From positions 235,106-299,105 of the forward strand of contig VZRN01002952.1 in NCBI GenBank assembly GCA_013397935.1: 64,000 nt of DNA, in the 5' to 3' direction. Numbering within the stretch: position 1 is the first letter of the stretch; every line of letters starts with the position of its first letter. This document shows, piece by piece, positions 1 to 13,700 of the stretch. This DNA comes from Dasyornis broadbenti. Its lineage: Eukaryota; Chordata; Aves; Passeriformes; Dasyornithidae. The translations under genes and the position numbers were made by a program. Below the pieces are notes generated by a model. The model was not told the DNA's origin. It was given only the letters and a program-made list of their open reading frames with translations, and did no database searches.

Positions 1-107
1 GGGGCGGCTGGAAGTCGGGAAGTTGTTGGAGTTTAGAATGTGGTTCGCGTCCTGCGGGTTTTCATGGCAGGAAGGAAGGATACGGACTGTTGGAGCGGGC
101 ACCGAGT

Positions 108-502
108 TGGTCACAGGGATGGAGCAGCTCTGCGATGAGGGAAGGCTGAGGGAATTGGGATTGTTCAGCCTGGAGAAGAGAAGGCTCCAGGGAGACTCTA
201 AATCCCTTTCCAGTGCCTGAAGAGGGTCTGTAGGGAAGATGGGGTCTTTCAGACTTTTTAGCAGCACTTGTTGCGATAGGACAGTGGGTAATGGTTTTGA
301 ACTGTAGGAGGATCGGTTTAGATTAAGTGTAAGAAGTGTTGTACCATGAGGTTAAAACACTGGAACAAGTTGCTCAGGGAGGTGTTGGAAACATTCAGTG
401 TCAGACTGGACCAGGCTCCGAGCAACGTGGTCTGCTCATGGCAGGGGGTCGGACTAATGACCTTTAAAGGCCCTTTGTAACCCCAGATATTCTGTCATTC
501 TC
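108..502 (+). repeat. CR1 LINE, 3'-end fragment
   Basis: It contains the typical CR1 text 'ctgttcagcctggagaagagaaggctc', then the untranslated 3' part ending in 'ggtcggactaatgacctttaaaggccc' and an ATTCTGTCATTCT-like terminal octamer. It is moderately diverged. Confidence 0.85.
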
Positions 503-1216
503 TCTTTGTGTCTGTTTTGTTTTGGCTCTCAGGGGTGACACAGCGGAGGCGACTCAGGAAGGAGGTGGGCAGCTGCTCTGTTGTGCAGCACTGGGGTAAA
601 ACGTGTCTAATTAAATTCCAGTTCACCGTTGTTGCAGTATTACCTGCGCAGGTGGAAATGCTGTGTGCACTGCACCTGCTTCCCTGTGCACTGAGATAAA
701 ACCTTGCAGTACTGTTGGTCAGCTGTGCCCCAGGGCTCTGCCTGTACATAACTTGTGCCACGGAACAGGAGTACACTGCTCCTTCCACGTGTTCTTATCA
801 GAGTCACATCTTGGGTTTTGTTTTTCTTTTATTATACTTGTTCAGGGATGGAATTGAAAAGCTTCTGGTGATTTAGAATGGGTGACTCACAAGCTGTGGT
901 GTACAGACCAAAGTAGCGCCCTGGTAGGTGGTTTTGCAGGTCCTAAATGGGCACTGTGGTCACCGAGACCTTGTTTGGTGACATCTTTGGACTCAAGCCT
1001 TTCCTGTGTTGCACAGTGAAGCAATTAACCTGGCACGGTAGAGATTTTCATACAGACTGTTCATAAGTTCATCTAGGATGCGCTCTTAGAAAGTTCATTG
1101 GTTTTAAAAAGATGATGTATTAAGTATAGTTTGTAAATGCACTAACTGAAGCAGTCAGATGGTCTTGTGATCCATGTTTTTGAATTCCGGATTCTACATT
1201 TTGTGTTATATTATAG

Positions 1217-1412
1217 AGTGACAGAGTGCTTTGGTTTGGAGGGGACTTTAAAACTCATCCAGTCCCACCTGTGCCATGGGCAGGGACACCTTCCACTATC
1301 CCAGGTGGCTCCGAGCCCCGTCCAACCTGGCCTTGGACACTTCCAGGGATCCAGGGGCAGCCACAGCTTCTCTGGGCATCCTGTGCCAGAGCTTCCCCCA
1401 CCCTCACGGGGC
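1217..1412 (-). repeat. CR1 LINE, 3'-end fragment
   Basis: Reverse complement of the CR1 3' UTR: 'gggcagggacaccttccactatcccaggt' and 'ggccttggacacttccagggatcc'. The element's 3' terminus is at the left. Confidence 0.85.
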
Positions 1413-1627
1413 AGTGATATGCCAGTGACATACACAGAACTTGGGAAGCAGGGTTATCTGAGTCCTGCTGCATCTGTAGGCTACAGGTGTGAGAACCACT
1501 GTATATAAACTGGAATATCACTTCTTGTTGTACACATTTTGAGAATGCTTGTTGGTGTGCTTTGATGTAGAAAGAGTTCATCTTCGGATTGCTGCAGCAG
1601 AAGGTTTTAGATGATGTGAGCAAGGTG

Positions 1628-2050
1628 CAGGGGACTGGAGCATCTGTCTTGTGAGGAGAGACTGTGGGAGCTGGGCCTGGTTAGCCTGGAGGAGGAAAAA
1701 TTGAGAGGGGGTCTCATCAATCCATATAAATATCTTCAGTGAGTGTCAGAGGATGGTGTCAGACTCTTTTCAGTGGTGCCCAGCAGCAGAACAAGGAGCA
1801 GTGGCCATAAACTCAAACAGAAAAAGTTCCACCTCAACATGAGGAAAGGTTTTTTCCACAGAGGGTGGCAGAGCACTGGAACAGCTGCTCACGCAGGGTG
1901 TGGAGTCTCCCTCTCTGGACATGTTCAAACCCACCTGGACACATTCTTGTGTCACCTGCCCAAGGTGACCCTGCCTTGGCAGGGGGTTGGACTGAGTGTT
2001 CTCCAGAGGTCCCTTCCAACCCCAGCTGTTCTGGAATTGTGGGAGTGTCC
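1628..2050 (+). repeat. CR1 LINE, 3'-end fragment
   Basis: 'ggagcatctgtcttgtgaggagagactg', then 'gcctggttagcctggaggagg', 'agcagtggccataaactc' and 'gttccacctcaacatgaggaa', the usual order of the CR1 3' region, ending in 'ggtcccttccaacccc'. It faces the copy at 1,217. Confidence 0.87.
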
Positions 2051-4779
2051 TGGGCAGGATCTGTGATCCAGCTGTGGTGATCCCTCAGCCTGCATGAGCA
2101 CAGAACTGGCAGCAGCTCAGCTGAGAATGGCCATGGACCAGCAGATGCATTTTTTGTGGGCAGCTCTCTCTGCACCCTGAGAGTGGAATCAGTTCAGTGG
2201 CACAGGAGATGGTAACCAGTAAATCAGATAGAAAATGGACATTCTGAGCCTCCAGAGAAGCACCACAGTGCTTAGTCATGTAGGTCCCTTCCCTGTTTTG
2301 GTAGTCACAAAGTGTTACTTCCACTTCTGCTGCTTCTCGAGTCTCCTTCACCATGAGCAGGTGCTTTTTCATGGAGGAAGAATTAAAGAGAGGTGGTACC
2401 TGTAGCTATACCTGAAGCAGGTTACACCTTGCTGCAGGCTCTCACTGCTGCATTGTGTGCCTGCTATCTTACAGCATCTCTTCACGCAGATAAGAGACTT
2501 ACAATTAATATTTTCCTGGTTACTTTTTAAATTAGTTTCCGAGTTTGTGCAGTGAGAGTTGTCAGGACTTAAAATAGTAAACATGTGTATTTATTAGGTG
2601 GAAATTGAGTGCAAAGTTGGTGCCTCCAGAGCAGGAGTGACAGCACCTTTCCTGATGAAGCTTCCTCTGCCCTCCTGGAGAGAGCAGTGAGGATGTTGGA
2701 GAGAGGGGTCTTTGGTCCCTTTCAGCATCTCTCCTCCTGGCAGGCTCCCACTCCCTTCAGAGCCACTGCTGAAGAAGACAGAAGAATCAATTCCTGAAAG
2801 TTTAAGAAACCCTGACTGAAGCTTAAAAGAATTATCTGAAGTTGTGGTTTGCTGTATTAGAAAAAAGTACTTGGTAGACTCATACCTGTTTTGCTGCTGA
2901 AAGAGGTTTATTTTGCAGTTGATTACATTATGTAGGGGAAAAAATAGGAGATTCTTGTTTTAAATATTTAAAACATATGCATTGGTTTAACATGAAAAGT
3001 AGCATTTCATATTCAGTTTAATGTCTTAATTGGTTATTGGCATGTGCATTTTATTTGGTGGAGAGATGATTTCTTAGTGCCTGGTGTTTCAGGTGTCCAA
3101 CTGGACTCCTCCTTTCTGATTGAATAGGTTACAAGAAAATGCCTGCATGTATTTGTGTCACAGTATGCTGAAAAAAAAAGCTGATTTCTAAGTTAGATAT
3201 TTCAGACTGTTACAGATACTGTAAAACAACTTCTGCACCCACTGCTGCTCCTGCTCCTGGAGGAGAGGTTGTTTTGTGGTTTCACTGCCTGGATGAGATA
3301 TTTACAATCTCTCTTAAGAAGATTATCTCAGTGTAGAGAGCGTGCGGCTCTCGCAGCTCCTCGGGAATGTCACAGTTATGATCAGGCTGAGAAACCAAAC
3401 GAGCTGGAAAACCTCCACAATTGGCTGCGGTGTGTGGTACCATAAATTAATGTGATATTCTGAATTCAGCTCCCATACCTGGTGTTGCTGTGTTATATTA
3501 ATCACACCTTAAGTTATGCAGTGATTGTTTTTAATTTACTGTGAAAGGGTGACGTAAAAGGTCTGATGTGTCTGAGAATGTGACATGTTCCCCCTTACAC
3601 TGAATTTAGTGGTAGTTACTGTATTTTCAGTCTGGAAGAATGAAAATTCTTGCATCAAGTAGGCTGTTTAAGCTGTTTAAATGCAGCATTTTAGTTTCTG
3701 TGGATGTGAGTAGACATACATCATCTGAACTCTCTTGATTCTTTACTTTTCTCCTGTGTTAATAAGTGAGGGTCATGAATATATGCTGGAGCCCAGTATG
3801 AGTCCTGGAAAATGATCTGTTCATATTTTGGACTTTCTAAAATCTTGGTGTGAAACTTAAATTTCAGTCTAAATTAATAGTGTATTGTAAAATATTTCCA
3901 TCTGAGAACATTAAGGCATGTGTTATTTTTGTAAGAATTAATATCTGTGACAGCTGTAAATTATTTTTTCTTATTAAAGATAATGTTTTGTCAGTACAGT
4001 GTGTGATAATTGTGATATACTCAAGGATTGTTAAAAAAAAAAAGCTGTTAGGAATAGACCTTGAAAGCAGTTAGGTTTTTTTAATGTATTTTTATTCTGA
4101 CAGATTTCAATCTGATTATGTCGCTCACCTGACCTGTGAGGGTTTGTGTCAAGGTTTAGTTACTGAAATTGGAGCAGAGTTTTGATGTATGGCTGTGCAG
4201 AAATATACTTAGACTCTTCCAGTGCTGAGAGAAGTAAATATTGTCCACATGGAGTAACTACTATTGGTGTTGTCACCCAATAAATGGGAGCTGGCAGAGA
4301 TTCATTCCTGAGAGGGCTGATTCCCTGCCAAGTCTGAACCCAGAATGAACGCTGGAGTTACTGGATTGCACAAATGCTTGCAAATATTTCCTGAACTGGG
4401 AAGTTCCACTGTCACTGTAACAATGTAAACACCTGACAAGACTTTAATTATCTTACAGTCAGTACTTTTGTGGGGGGAATCAGCCTGATACTGCAACTCA
4501 ACCCAAACCTGTGTGCAGAACCTGACATCTCAAATTCTGTTTGCTCCACAGAAATTGGCTTTTGGGAGGTTGCTTGTCAGTGGATGATGTGATGGGGTTC
4601 TAGGCTTGTGCCGGTTGATGTCTCAGGTGTACCAGCAGAATTTGGAGCCGTTCTTTAAGACAGATGTTGGAGTGCGTCAGGTGGGGTGGCAGGGTCAGGT
4701 GTGTCCAGCTCCACCCCGGCCTAGAGCCGGTCTGGTGAGAGGAGGTTCTTCAGGAGCCTTGGCCGGGTGTGTGATGACT

Positions 4780-5180
4780 GTGCCTGGATGAGCCTCTGCT
4801 GCAGTGCTGGACCATCCTCCCTGGACCATGGGGAACAGGAATTGCCTTTATTCCTGCTCACATGCTCCATCCCTTTTGCTGTGCACCCCTGGCTCTGCCT
4901 TTGCCCCTCAGCTGGTCACAGGCGGTGCTGGGGTCTCCCCTCACACCCTGTGTGCTCCAGCCCCGATCACTTTGGTCACCACCGCTGGCTTTGCCCCAGT
5001 TTGTGAGTCTGTCCTATACTGGGGAGCCCTGTCCTGGCCCAGTGTGGTCTCTCTGAGTGCTGAGCTTGAGGAGGGCTGGCTGTCCTTGTCCTGCTGGTGC
5101 CGCCTGGGCCACCTTGGTCTCTCTTGTGAAGGACGTGCTGTTGACTCCTGTTCAACTTGGTGTCCATCACACACTTTAAA
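4780..5180 (-). repeat. CR1 LINE, internal 3' region fragment
   Basis: It matches the minus-strand CR1 pattern 'cactttggtcaccaccgctggctttgccccagt', 'tatactggggagcc' and 'ctcctgttcaacttggtgtccatc'. It lacks the very 3' tail. It explains the cluster of overlapping open frames here. Confidence 0.7.
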
Positions 5181-8100
5181 CATTTTTTTGTTGGGTATTA
5201 AATGAGGTCAAAGTTACTTTTTTATACTCATGTTTTACCATTTCAATACTCTTGAATGTTGTAAAGCAACTAAAGAATTGCCGAAGATTTTTGTGCTACA
5301 GATCAGAGCTGATGTTAAAGGAGTTGGATCTTATGAAAATAGGAACTTTAGTATGTAAGAAGAAATATTTAGGAACACAAAATTTTGGGGTCAGTGTTTG
5401 AATAAACTTTGAATTTATAAATTTGAACTGCTGGAAAGACTCCATACGATGTGCCAGTAATGGAGAGGATGCATTGGGTGTTACTGAGGTGCAAAGTGAT
5501 TTTTGGATCATCTACATCATGTGCATGTTGTGCCCTCCCATGTTCAGATCCAAGAGCTCATCGGATCCATGTGATCCTCATTCAGATCAAAACTCTTAAT
5601 TATTCCATTATTGCTTTTTGTTCTCTGTAAGGTTTCAATGGGGCTGGGTTGGGCTGTAATGTGTTTGTTTTAAGTTGGCTGAAATCAAATTGGACTTGAA
5701 GCCAACAAGTGAATGTGGAGCTCTCAGTGGGGTGCTTCTTATAAAAGTTCCTTATTTTGCTTCAGCTCCTGAAGTGTTTTTAGCCAGTAGCTGAGTTTCC
5801 ATGACTCTTCATGTGTTCCCCTTTCCGACCACCCCACCTCCCCCTTCTCTAATGCCAGGGCTGCAGGCTCCCTGGAGGTTTCTCTAGTGTTTCTAAACAA
5901 AACCTAAAAAAACAGATCCAGAGGATAGTTGTGGGTGAGTTTGGTGGGGGAACAGGTTAATTCTTGCTGGCTCAGGAGGCCGTGTTGTTCTAGAGCTGGT
6001 CTCTGAAACATCTGAGGGAGTTCCAGGAAGAAATGTCCAGAAGGGTGGGCAGGGAGCAGAGAAGATTCAGAAAATTCCAGATATTTTCTTGTGTAACAAA
6101 AGCAATGGATATGAGTTGAACACACACTGATTCCTGAATATGGAGTGGGGATGTAGCCAAAGACTTGACATGAGCTTTTGCTGTAGAGTGTCTCTGGTCT
6201 GATCCTGCAAGACTGGAAGTACGGACAATCAACATTTCCACTTCCATCTCTGTAGCTCTCAAGCATCCTTGAAATTTGGGAGTATTTTAGTATTGTTGAT
6301 ATTGATATGCCAGCCTGGAGAAAGCAATTCTGACCAGGTTTTTAATATTTTTCTTATTGAAACTAGTTCAAGATGAAACCTATTGAAAAAATTGCCTGTT
6401 TTGAGGTGCATTCAGAGGAACATATTTACCCTTGGGAAATTGTAAATATATGAAAGGTATTCTCAGAGTTCTGAGATACAATTAAGAAAAATACTTGTGT
6501 TGCAGCTTTAGGTGTGAGTTGGGAGTGGTAGATTAAAAGATTGAAATCTGAATTTTTTCGCAGTGTTCCGTAGTGATTTGCTGCTGGATTATGATGCAGG
6601 GTTTTTAGCAGCCTATCTGTTTTCCTGAAAACAAAATTAGCTTTCATCCTCCGTTTACTTCCGTTTCGTGCTTTCTGACATGCTTTGATGTCTGGGGGCT
6701 AGTTCAGTGTGCTTTGCCTAAACCACAGGCAGTTAAAAGGATTGCAGAGATGCTGCTCTCGTTAGTGTTCGTAAAGTCTTTGCCAAAGGAGCAGGTCTGA
6801 TGTGCCATGGAAGGCGATGTGCCCGCAGTTGTGCAACTGATGGTTGCACAGGTGTGGGGAGATCTGTGTGCCGGCACCCCCTTCTCCAACAGAACCTTCA
6901 GCTCTCTCCTGGGGTGCTCCAGGGCTGCTTTGGTCACAAGGGCAGCTCCCGGCCTTGGCAGAAGTTGCCAGGAGAGCTGGAGGCTCCGGAAAGGTTCTTT
7001 TTGTGCAGCCTGTTCTTGGTTTCACTGTCATGTCCTGCCTTGCGGACACCTGGGCTCCCACTGGGACAGGAGCAGCCCTTCCTGGGGCTTTCTTGGATGT
7101 GGCCGACGTTCCCATTTCCATTGGTGTGTCCCAGGTCCCATGGGTGTGCTGGGGAGAGCTGCTCCCAGGGGCTGTTCCTGTAGTTCCTGTGGATCCATTG
7201 CTGAGCACATTCCTGTGTTTCTCTCAGTTCTTTGTGTTGGTCCTCAGCTCTGAATGGCTCTGTCTGACCGTGTCAGGAGACTCCATGGGAATATGTCCCA
7301 AGGAATCTGGGAGTCTCCTTCCCCCCTGAATCACAGCTGTGGAAGCTCTGGTGGGGAGGAATGGCTCAGGTGAGAGGATGAAACCCATTTTCCTTTTAGT
7401 GAGGTTGGCAGTGCCAGGCAGGCTTTCCTTAATGCCTGGATTGGAGACTCTCAATCCAGATTTCCAAGTAGGAGACTCTTCCTGCTTCTCGTTTCAACAT
7501 GCCTTAGGCAGGGTAAAAGGAAAACCAAAACTCCATTTAGGCTGAGTGTTGTGTGTAGCAAGAAGCAGATGTGGGACAGGAAATGTGTGTGATTGAAAAT
7601 ATTTTTGCTGTTCTGCAGAAATGCGGGACAAAAAGCAGAATCTGATCTGAACTGCATCATTAATTGGGAATAGGATGTAAGGGAAGGGAAAATTTGGAAA
7701 TAGGTCTGCGTCCATTGAGTGCTGCAGAAAAAAGGGAATGAATATTTGTGCTCATGGTTGTTCCAGGCCGTACACATTTGAGGTGTGTGATAGAAACAAG
7801 TGGAAAAATGGGCAGCGTGGGTCCTCTAAAAGTTCAACAAAAGAAGCTTGAAAGCCCACTTGTGTCACCTGCAGCTCTTGTGAAATAGTTCATCATTTCC
7901 TGTGGCCTTCTAGGTTGAAAGGATGATTCTTCTTGTATTTCTTCATGGGAGTACTGATACCCACAGGCACATCTGTGGGTGGCTGGTGAAGTTTGTGGGG
8001 TGCTTAGCTGTTCTTTTTTTCGGGACCTGAAGCATAACTGTGTTCCTGTAGTTCATGCTGAGGGCAGGATTTTGGTGACGGTTCTGTAAGGCAGAAAGGA

Positions 8101-10668
8101 ACTGCTGTACAGAGTATCTCAGAGCCTCTGTGCAGAGTTTCACGTGGTGGGGTCAGAACTTCCTGAAAGAAACTTCCCTTTTCTCAGCTTTTTGCTTCAG
8201 TGCTGCTCTTGACCTCTAGAGCATCGATTTACAGCTCCAAAATAATACGAAGCCATCTCTGAGGACGTAGGAAATCTTGATGGTAATAATTAGGATTGAG
8301 GGAGATCATAAACCAGTCTGACCGTCATAATTTGTATTTTAATTCAGCTGTAATTTGAAAAATAAGATTGATTTTTAAACAGTAGTTTCTGCTGTGTAGC
8401 AATGCTTTTTGGAAAACAGGGTTACAGTGGGAATGTTTGTATTAGTACTGAAGTGTTTGATTTTTTTGGTGCAGAAAAGCAAAGTAGTAACCTCTGTTGG
8501 AGTATAAATATGATGATACTTTTATATTTACTTTTATTTTCTTATATACGATTTTTTTTTTATTGAAACTACCAGTGAAACCTTGTTTTTTCCAGAGGTT
8601 ATATAAACATCTGAGCCTTAGTCTGTCTTAAAATACTTTCTTGTTACATTTTGCAATAAATTTGGTTAGCTTATAAATTACCTCAAGTTTTGACAGGTAA
8701 GGATTTCTTTCTTCTATGTAAATGCTGTTTCAGTGTGATTAGCTCTACTTTTCCCTTCTGCCTCACAAAATTAGCCGCATCTGTATCTTTTCACTGCATT
8801 CAGTTCCTAGTACAAATAGTGCTGCAGTAATTTGTTTTATATTAGGTTAAAAGATCAGGATATAAGATGTTTAGTGGCTCATATATTCCTGGAAAGCTAC
8901 TCTTGGAAATAAAGGGTGTTGAGATGTGAAAAAGGAGTGTAATGTGCTAGGTGAGATTTGCAAGGCCTTGTCTTTGGGTTGGGATCTCCTGGGGTGTGTG
9001 CAGATCACTGAGGGCAACTCGTATTTGAGTGTGGAGGTGCAAAAATTGGGTGTTGGGACTGTGAGAGCCAGATCTGGGACTGCCCATTCCCTGTGTCCTC
9101 TGACAGAGGACAAGGTGGAATTACCCCTGCTCAGAATCCGCCCCTTGAGCCGTCACTTGTATCAAAAGTTTTGATTTTATTCAAGTTTTCATGGCGTTGC
9201 CTGTTTTAAAACCAACCCAAAAGTTGCCTTACAGGAGGGGGTTTGCATCTGTAGAATTTGACTTGTCATTGTTGAAGATTGCAGCTCTTCTTCTGTTCTG
9301 TTGTTTTCCTGAAATATTTTGTGTGCTTGACCCAAGACAGCACTAAAAATCGGGTTTAGTTGTGGTCAGGTTGTGGATGGAGCAGTTTTAGTGGTAAATA
9401 TCTGAAATTTTTATTCTGGAAGTATATACACATCAGCTGCTGGATGGCTTTCAGCTGGTATTCCCTGAAGAATTGTGTGTCTCAGTGGTAAGAAAACCTC
9501 AAAGTCCTGCATGTGGGGAAGGTTCCACTGTGTGTGAAAGCTCTTGAATGTGACTGTTCTGGCTGCTGCTGCAATACTGGTTATTTTTCACATCCGGCTC
9601 TTGAGATGTGTTTGGTTTGATGAGACAGGGAATTTTTAGTTGGATTATTGTTACTCTGCAGTCAATCTCCTGTATTCTAAAGCCATCATTAATTTTAGCA
9701 CTTGAAAAAGTTAATGCTACTCCACTACTCATGTAATTAATCTCCCTGAAATAAGTCCTGCTGTCCTAATTGAAAATCCACAAAGGAGCTGAGCATCATT
9801 TAATTACACTTCTGAAAATTGTTTCAGTGTATAAAAATACCCAATGGCTTGGAAAGCTTCTTGAAGATTATATTCTTAATAAATTGTATAGGAATTTGAT
9901 TTAAGATCAAATGACACTTCTGTGAAGTGTGAGCCACTACCTGAGTTATAAATAGGTTTTCAAACCTTTAACAGGGGTTGTTCACAGACATCTCGAAATG
10001 TCAGTTTGGTTCGTGTTGTAACTTCTGTGCAGCTCTGCTGGGGATTTAAAACTAATTGAGTGATTACAGAGGATAACAAAGCAGGATGCTGGTGTTCTAT
10101 TGCTTCATCTGCCTCCCTGGCCTCTCGGAAATGGGTTCTATTAGAAATCTTCCTTTGTTGTAGCTGGGAGAACGCTGGGACTCGCTACTGCCGTGGCATT
10201 TTCAGGAACATCCCTGAAGTCACCCCAGCTGTCTGGGCACACCCCGCTTCTTGCTTGTCTTGAGACAGACTGGATCACAAACTGTTCTGAAAAATAATTA
10301 GCAAGTGTCTTGAGTTTTGTGGTCTAAAATGAGCAGGGCAAAAAAAAAAAAAAAATTGTTTAGGGAGAACAAATTACTTTCTAAAAATGTGTGTTGTTTG
10401 GGGAAGAAATAAGTAGGAAAAACTGAGTATGATGTATGAATTATCACAACTAGGTGAGGGCTCCTTTCTATAGAGGTTTTTGGGGGGTTTTGCACTGTAA
10501 TTGAGTGTATTTGGGGGTGAAACCTGTTAGTGGCTGCTTTTTAATGGTAATGTCAACCGTGGAATCCTTCAGCTGGGTGAAACGAGGAGTGTGCTTTGTG
10601 TTCTGTGCTTCGGGCTGTGTTGTGTGCGAGTTCCTTGCCCTGAAGGTGTGGGCTGCTGTGTTTTGCAG

Positions 10669-10787
10669 TGGGGGTGATCCGCTGCCCCATCTGCCGCCAG
10701 GAGTGCCGGCAGATTGACCTGGTGGACAACTACTTTGTGAAGGACACCTCGGAGAGCCCCAGCAGCTCTGATGAGAAGTCAGAACAG
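10669..10787 (+). CDS. TRIM33: TRIM33 exon 2 (end of RING finger)
   Basis: It begins with two bases completing a split Val codon after the acceptor ttttgcag, and ends ...SEQ before gtaagg. It encodes the last RING cysteine pair (RCPICRQEC) and the linker IDLVDNYFVKDTSE. The first RING cysteines and His are in exon 1, upstream. Confidence 0.97.
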
Positions 10788-13700
10788 GTAAGGACCACCC
10801 TGCCAGTCCCAGCCTCTTCCCCCTGGCCTGCCAGTGCCCCCCAGGCCAATGCTGGTGCCTTTTCCCCTGCAGGTGTGCACCAGCTGCGAGGACAACGCCA
10901 GCGCCGTGGGCTTCTGCGTGGAGTGTGGGGAGTGGCTGTGCAAGACCTGCATAGAAGCTCACCAGAGAGTCAAGTTTACTAAAGATCACATGATCAGGAA
11001 GAAAGAGGATGTGTCTTCAGGTGAGTGTTGGGTTTCACTTCGTCCTGCTTGTTCTAAGAGCCTTTTCTCTTTATTAAGAGAAATTCTTCTGTTCAAAGAC
11101 AGAGGGAGGGTGGTTGAGGTTACAACCAGCTGGGTGTTTTCCCCCCAGGGTTTGGGAGAAGTTCAGTAAAAAGTTACCAGTGCAAAATTAGTAGCTCTAA
11201 AAATAGAGGAAAAATCTAAATTTAAAACAGTGATACTTTGTGCTGTAGTCATACTTTGTGCTGTTTGGTGTCCAATGCCTTTGGAAAGGATTTAGATCCA
11301 TTCTTAATAATCCTTCCATTTTTAATAGAACAAGTAACTAAATTGAAGGGTTGGAATTTGGAGAGTGCATGGAGAATCTTATTGATTAACATATTGACAT
11401 ATTGATGATCTTATCCATTGTCCAAGGAAATGAAATTACACATTTTACTGTATTTTGTTATAAGGAGCAATTATATACAAGTTTACAGTTACCTTCAATA
11501 TATAATGTTACTGTTGTATTGGTAACTGAGTAAATGTAGACTTTGAATCTATTTTAGGTTTAATCTCTCAGCTGGCAAAATTTAACATGTGAAGTGTGTT
11601 TAGAGTTTGTTTAGATGTGCAGCCTTACTAGAAGTAAATTCTTAAACTGTTGTTCGATCACAGATCATTTGTAGTCTATTGAGGTAATGTGGAAAATCTC
11701 AGAACAGCTCCAAGGTATTGGGATTTTATCATTTGTAGCCTATAGAGGTAGTGTGGAAAATGTTCTCCAAACAGGCCCAGGATTTTAGCTTAGAAAATTT
11801 TATTTGTAAATAGGTTAAAAGTTCTAAGTTAAAGACCTGTAGGTTCCCCACAATCTGGATATAGAATGATCATATTGAGGAAGAGAGATCTCGACACTTT
11901 TCTCTCTTAATTTCAATTAATTTTAAATTGAGATCTTCATACTTGTTTTGTTGTATCCTTTCAAAGGAACAAACACTACTTTGCTTTCTGAAAACTGTTT
12001 AATAGTTAAAAAGTTTGCTGTTGAGCTTAGTTCTTTTAGACAAGGATCTTATTTCATTTGCTCTATCAAATAAACTTCATTTTGGAGAGGTTTCTCCTGT
12101 GTCTTAATGTATATTTTTAATAAGAAATATTACCCATTTAAGAGTAAATGTATTAAGCCTCATAAATGAGAAACCCTTAAGTTCAATCAAATTATAGGGC
12201 CCAAGAAGGAATTACCGACGTTTTTATGAGGAATGCTAAACTGTGACTCTCAGTGTGATATTCCAGCTCAGCTTCCCCATTGATCACCTGCTGGGAAGGG
12301 GCTGAAAAATGCCCGTTCCAGCAAAACAAACTTTCTGTCAGAAATTTTATTTATTGTGATTATGGGGAAGGGCTGGTCATTGTTTTTTTTTTTTGTTTTT
12401 TTTTTTTCTTCTTAGACTCAAAGATGTGCCCTGGAGACTTTAAATTTCTCTCACTGAGTGGCAGCTGTAGGTTCATCAGCTCTTTCTTTACAATAACTTG
12501 CATGATATAACCAGAGTGAGGAAAATGTTCATGTTTCAAACCCTACCTGCTGTATCTTCCAAAGGCTGCTTTCCTCTTTGCTAAGCTCAAAATATCCTCA
12601 GAACACTGTGCAGCACTTTTTAAAATAAACCCAGAATTATTTTTTGACATTATTTGTTATTTGCTCAAGTGGAGGATTTAAGCGGTTTAGGAGGGGTTTA
12701 AGTAAGGCTTGACACAGGCAACATTTGCTTTGCAGTTCCCACTTTAGTTGTGTTTGACTAAATGAGGTGTGTAAGGGTTTGAAGGGATAACCTAGAAAAC
12801 CTGTGGGGTAAAAAGTAAAAAGGTTTGAGAGGTTTGACCCATCCTTCAGTGTGTCAGAGGTGAAATCGTGTGGAATTAAATCTTTATAAACACATATACA
12901 CCATACTGGTGTTTTTGTAGAGTCCTACAGGGCCTTCTAGGGCGTTTGTGAGAAAAGAGGAATTCCTTCTTCTCTTTGAATGAATAAAGTGAAAACAACT
13001 CTTAACCACTGGCACTGTAAATCAGAATTATTAAGGTTGGGAAAGACCTCTGAGATCATCAAGTGCAACCACTGACCTGATGTATTCACAGTAACTTTAG
13101 TATGAGAACAGAGCTGGAGGTGCCTTTGCAAGTCCTTGGTCGTTACTTAGCCTGGAAGTTCGTTGTTTTGCTCTTCACATTGTCTACATTTTATTTTAAA
13201 ATGCACAAATGGTTTATTTTTGAAAACAGAGGCCGTGGGAGCATCTGGTCAACGTCCTGTTTTCTGCCCTGTCCACAAACAAGAGCAGTTAAAACTTTTC
13301 TGTGAAACCTGTGACAGGCTGACATGCAGAGACTGTCAGTTACTGGAACACAAAGAACACAGGTACAAATATTCCCATGTCTTAACTCCTGTGATGTGCT
13401 GTCTCAGAGGATGAAATGGCATTGATGTGAACCAGCTGTGTTGTAAATCCTGCTGCATTTACTCTTTTTTTGGACTGAAACCCTCCCTTAAAAAGGAGAA
13501 CCTGTGTGGAGTGATGGAAACTTCATCAGTTGGTTGAGCTTTGGCAAGTCTCCTAAGATCAGATTCAAACCAACAGGGGCTGAGGAGGTTTGGTGTGATT
13601 CAGGTGTTAATTTGCCTGGCAGTTCCCAGTGCTGTCACTCTGTTCAGGACTTGAATGGAAATTGCTGCAGCCCTGAACACCTGGTGCTGTAAAAGAAGCA

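Larger units (their letters stand above)
1..10668 (+). other. TRIM33 intron 1 (3' part)
   Basis: No exon is found. It holds four CR1 fragments (listed separately), a GC-rich block of unknown origin at about 6,790-7,210 and otherwise AT-rich unique DNA. The many short open frames here lack family resemblance and splice context. Confidence 0.85.

Noticed and set aside
1211..1623. Overlapping open frames on both strands in intron 1
   Set aside because: They are translations of a CR1 3' end, as are similar frames near 21,400, 25,900, 30,200, 41,500, 45,600, 54,400 and 60,700.
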